NCBI RefSeq assembly: GCF_040833965.1
Contig: NZ_CP162142.1
Coordinates: 496,001-560,000 of the forward strand
Source: Leptospira sp. WS39.C2
GTDB lineage: Bacteria; Spirochaetota; Leptospiria; Leptospirales; Leptospiraceae
Direction: 5' to 3'
DNA: 64,000 bases
How positions within the stretch are numbered: the first letter of the stretch is position 1; each line of letters opens with the position of its first letter. The notes below the pieces were generated by a model. The model did not search any database, had not been told where the DNA came from, and saw nothing but the letters and a program-made list of their open reading frames with translations. Below are positions 63,565 to 64,000 of this stretch, piece by piece. Position numbers and translations under genes: made by a program.

Positions 63565-63966
63565 ATGAAAGTAAAGTTACTTTTGAGTTTAGGATTGTTG
63601 TTTGTTTCTTTCGGGTTTGTACTAAACGCTGAGAAAAAAGCAAAATCAGTCAAAGAGATGAATCTCCATGATTTTATGGAAGAGTATACAAAACCTGCGA
63701 CCAAGTTGTACGATAAAAAGGATAACGCAGATTATCTGAATCAAATTCTTGCTAAAGTTCCAGATATGGCACCAGAAGATCAAAAAGCAGAATGGAAAGA
63801 GATTATCGATGCAAAACTAGCCGTTGGCAAACCAGATGAAACTTGTAAGTCATGCCATACAAAGTTTAAAAAGGAATATAAAAAGAACTATCGTAAAAAA
63901 TTGATCCAAGTTCCGGAAGAACTTCTTGGTTTTCCCAAAGAAATCAAAGAACTTCTCAAAAAATAA
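63565..63966 (+). CDS. Small cytochrome c-like protein
   Basis: A 133-residue exported protein (signal about 1-22) with one CKSCH heme-binding motif (Cys94, Cys97, His98) near the C terminus in a Lys-rich helix, resembling cytochrome c-prime in having the motif late in the chain. The axial ligand on the other side is not obvious. It is probably a periplasmic electron carrier or gas-binding protein, close to the DUF455 gene. Confidence 0.75.
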   Translation: MKVKLLLSLGLLFVSFGFVLNAEKKAKSVKEMNLHDFMEEYTKPATKLYDKKDNADYLNQILAKVPDMAPEDQKAEWKEIIDAKLAVGKPDETCKSCHTKFKKEYKKNYRKKLIQVPEELLGFPKEIKELLKK

Positions 63967-63975
63967 ATTCTATAT

Positions 63976-63998
63976 TCCGCTCTTATGGGGCGGATTTT
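63976..63998 (+). terminator. Possible terminator after the cytochrome-like gene
   Basis: A 5-bp stem (TCCGC / GCGGA) with a nine-base loop is followed by four T residues near the right edge. It is weak but in the right place. Confidence 0.4.
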
Positions 63999-64000
63999 CA

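Overview
This window is almost certainly a chromosomal segment of a Leptospira species, probably one of the environmental (saprophyte) clade. The base composition is AT-rich, TTG and GTG starts are frequent, and many exported proteins carry spirochaete-style signal or lipoprotein peptides. The strongest lineage marker is an MBOAT acyltransferase followed by a DUF1574-type protein, a pairing I know from Leptospira. SpoIIE-type phosphatases, a Cache-HAMP adenylate cyclase and FecR-like proteins fit the same picture. About 62 protein genes are packed tightly with 1-4 bp overlaps, and there is one tRNA (Val, TAC). I saw no rRNA, insertion sequence, prophage or CRISPR array.

Layout. 1-3.4 kb (+): a truncated gene, a membrane protein, the peptidoglycan-recycling ligase mpl and pheS. 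3.5-7.3 kb (-): a four-gene operon with three uncharacterised proteins and an atypical thiolase. 7.3-14.7 kb (+): rpsT, tRNA-Val, then the amino-sugar set (glmM-like mutase, glmS, GlmU-like protein), an alpha/beta hydrolase and a methylcrotonyl-CoA-type carboxyltransferase. 14.7-18.8 kb: a STAS anti-anti-sigma factor, a DJ-1 protein, an HtrA protease behind an ECF/sigma-E-like promoter, ruvB and a TonB-like protein. 18.8-22.2 kb (-): a serine hydrolase, sufE, a lipoprotein and a membrane TPR-like protein. 22.3-28.5 kb (+): a 59-residue zinc ribbon, an rsmD-like methyltransferase, a PBP1C-like enzyme, a thioesterase, a membrane SpoIIE phosphatase and an LptF/LptG permease. 28.6-30.8 kb (-): a DprE1/DprE2-like oxidase and reductase pair. 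30.9-34 kb (+): a NYN protein, MBOAT and the DUF1574 SGNH-like protein.

34-43.2 kb (-): a long run with a FecR protein, a Cache-HAMP adenylate cyclase, surface proteins, truA and a DUF2225 protein. 43.3-45.4 kb (+): an FcpA-like periplasmic helical protein behind a possible sigma-28 promoter, and a PlsC acyltransferase. 45.3-47.7 kb (-): a 792-residue protein joining a degenerate isochorismatase-like domain, an APH-like kinase and a CDKN3-like phosphatase. 47.7-54.4 kb: a secreted SFPD-repeat protein, an LtaS-like enzyme, biotin carboxylase, a biotin carrier, an Omp85-like barrel and a DUF1566 lipoprotein. 54.5-59.1 kb: a HELGH coiled-coil protein, engB, tilS split by a frameshift in an A10 run, and a SpoIIE phosphatase. 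59.3-64 kb: a GAF-GAF sigma-54 activator, thiD, an alkyltransferase-like protein, a DUF455 ferritin-like protein and a small cytochrome c-like protein.

Main themes are envelope building (mpl, PBP1C, LptF/G, MBOAT, LtaS-like, DprE-like, Omp85-like), biotin-dependent acyl-CoA carboxylation split over two loci, and dense signalling (two SpoIIE phosphatases, STAS, adenylate cyclase, sigma-54 activator, kinase-phosphatase fusion). The best candidates for undescribed biology are the three-domain protein, the frameshifted tilS, the SFPD-repeat protein and the three-gene unknown cassette at 5.0-7.3 kb.
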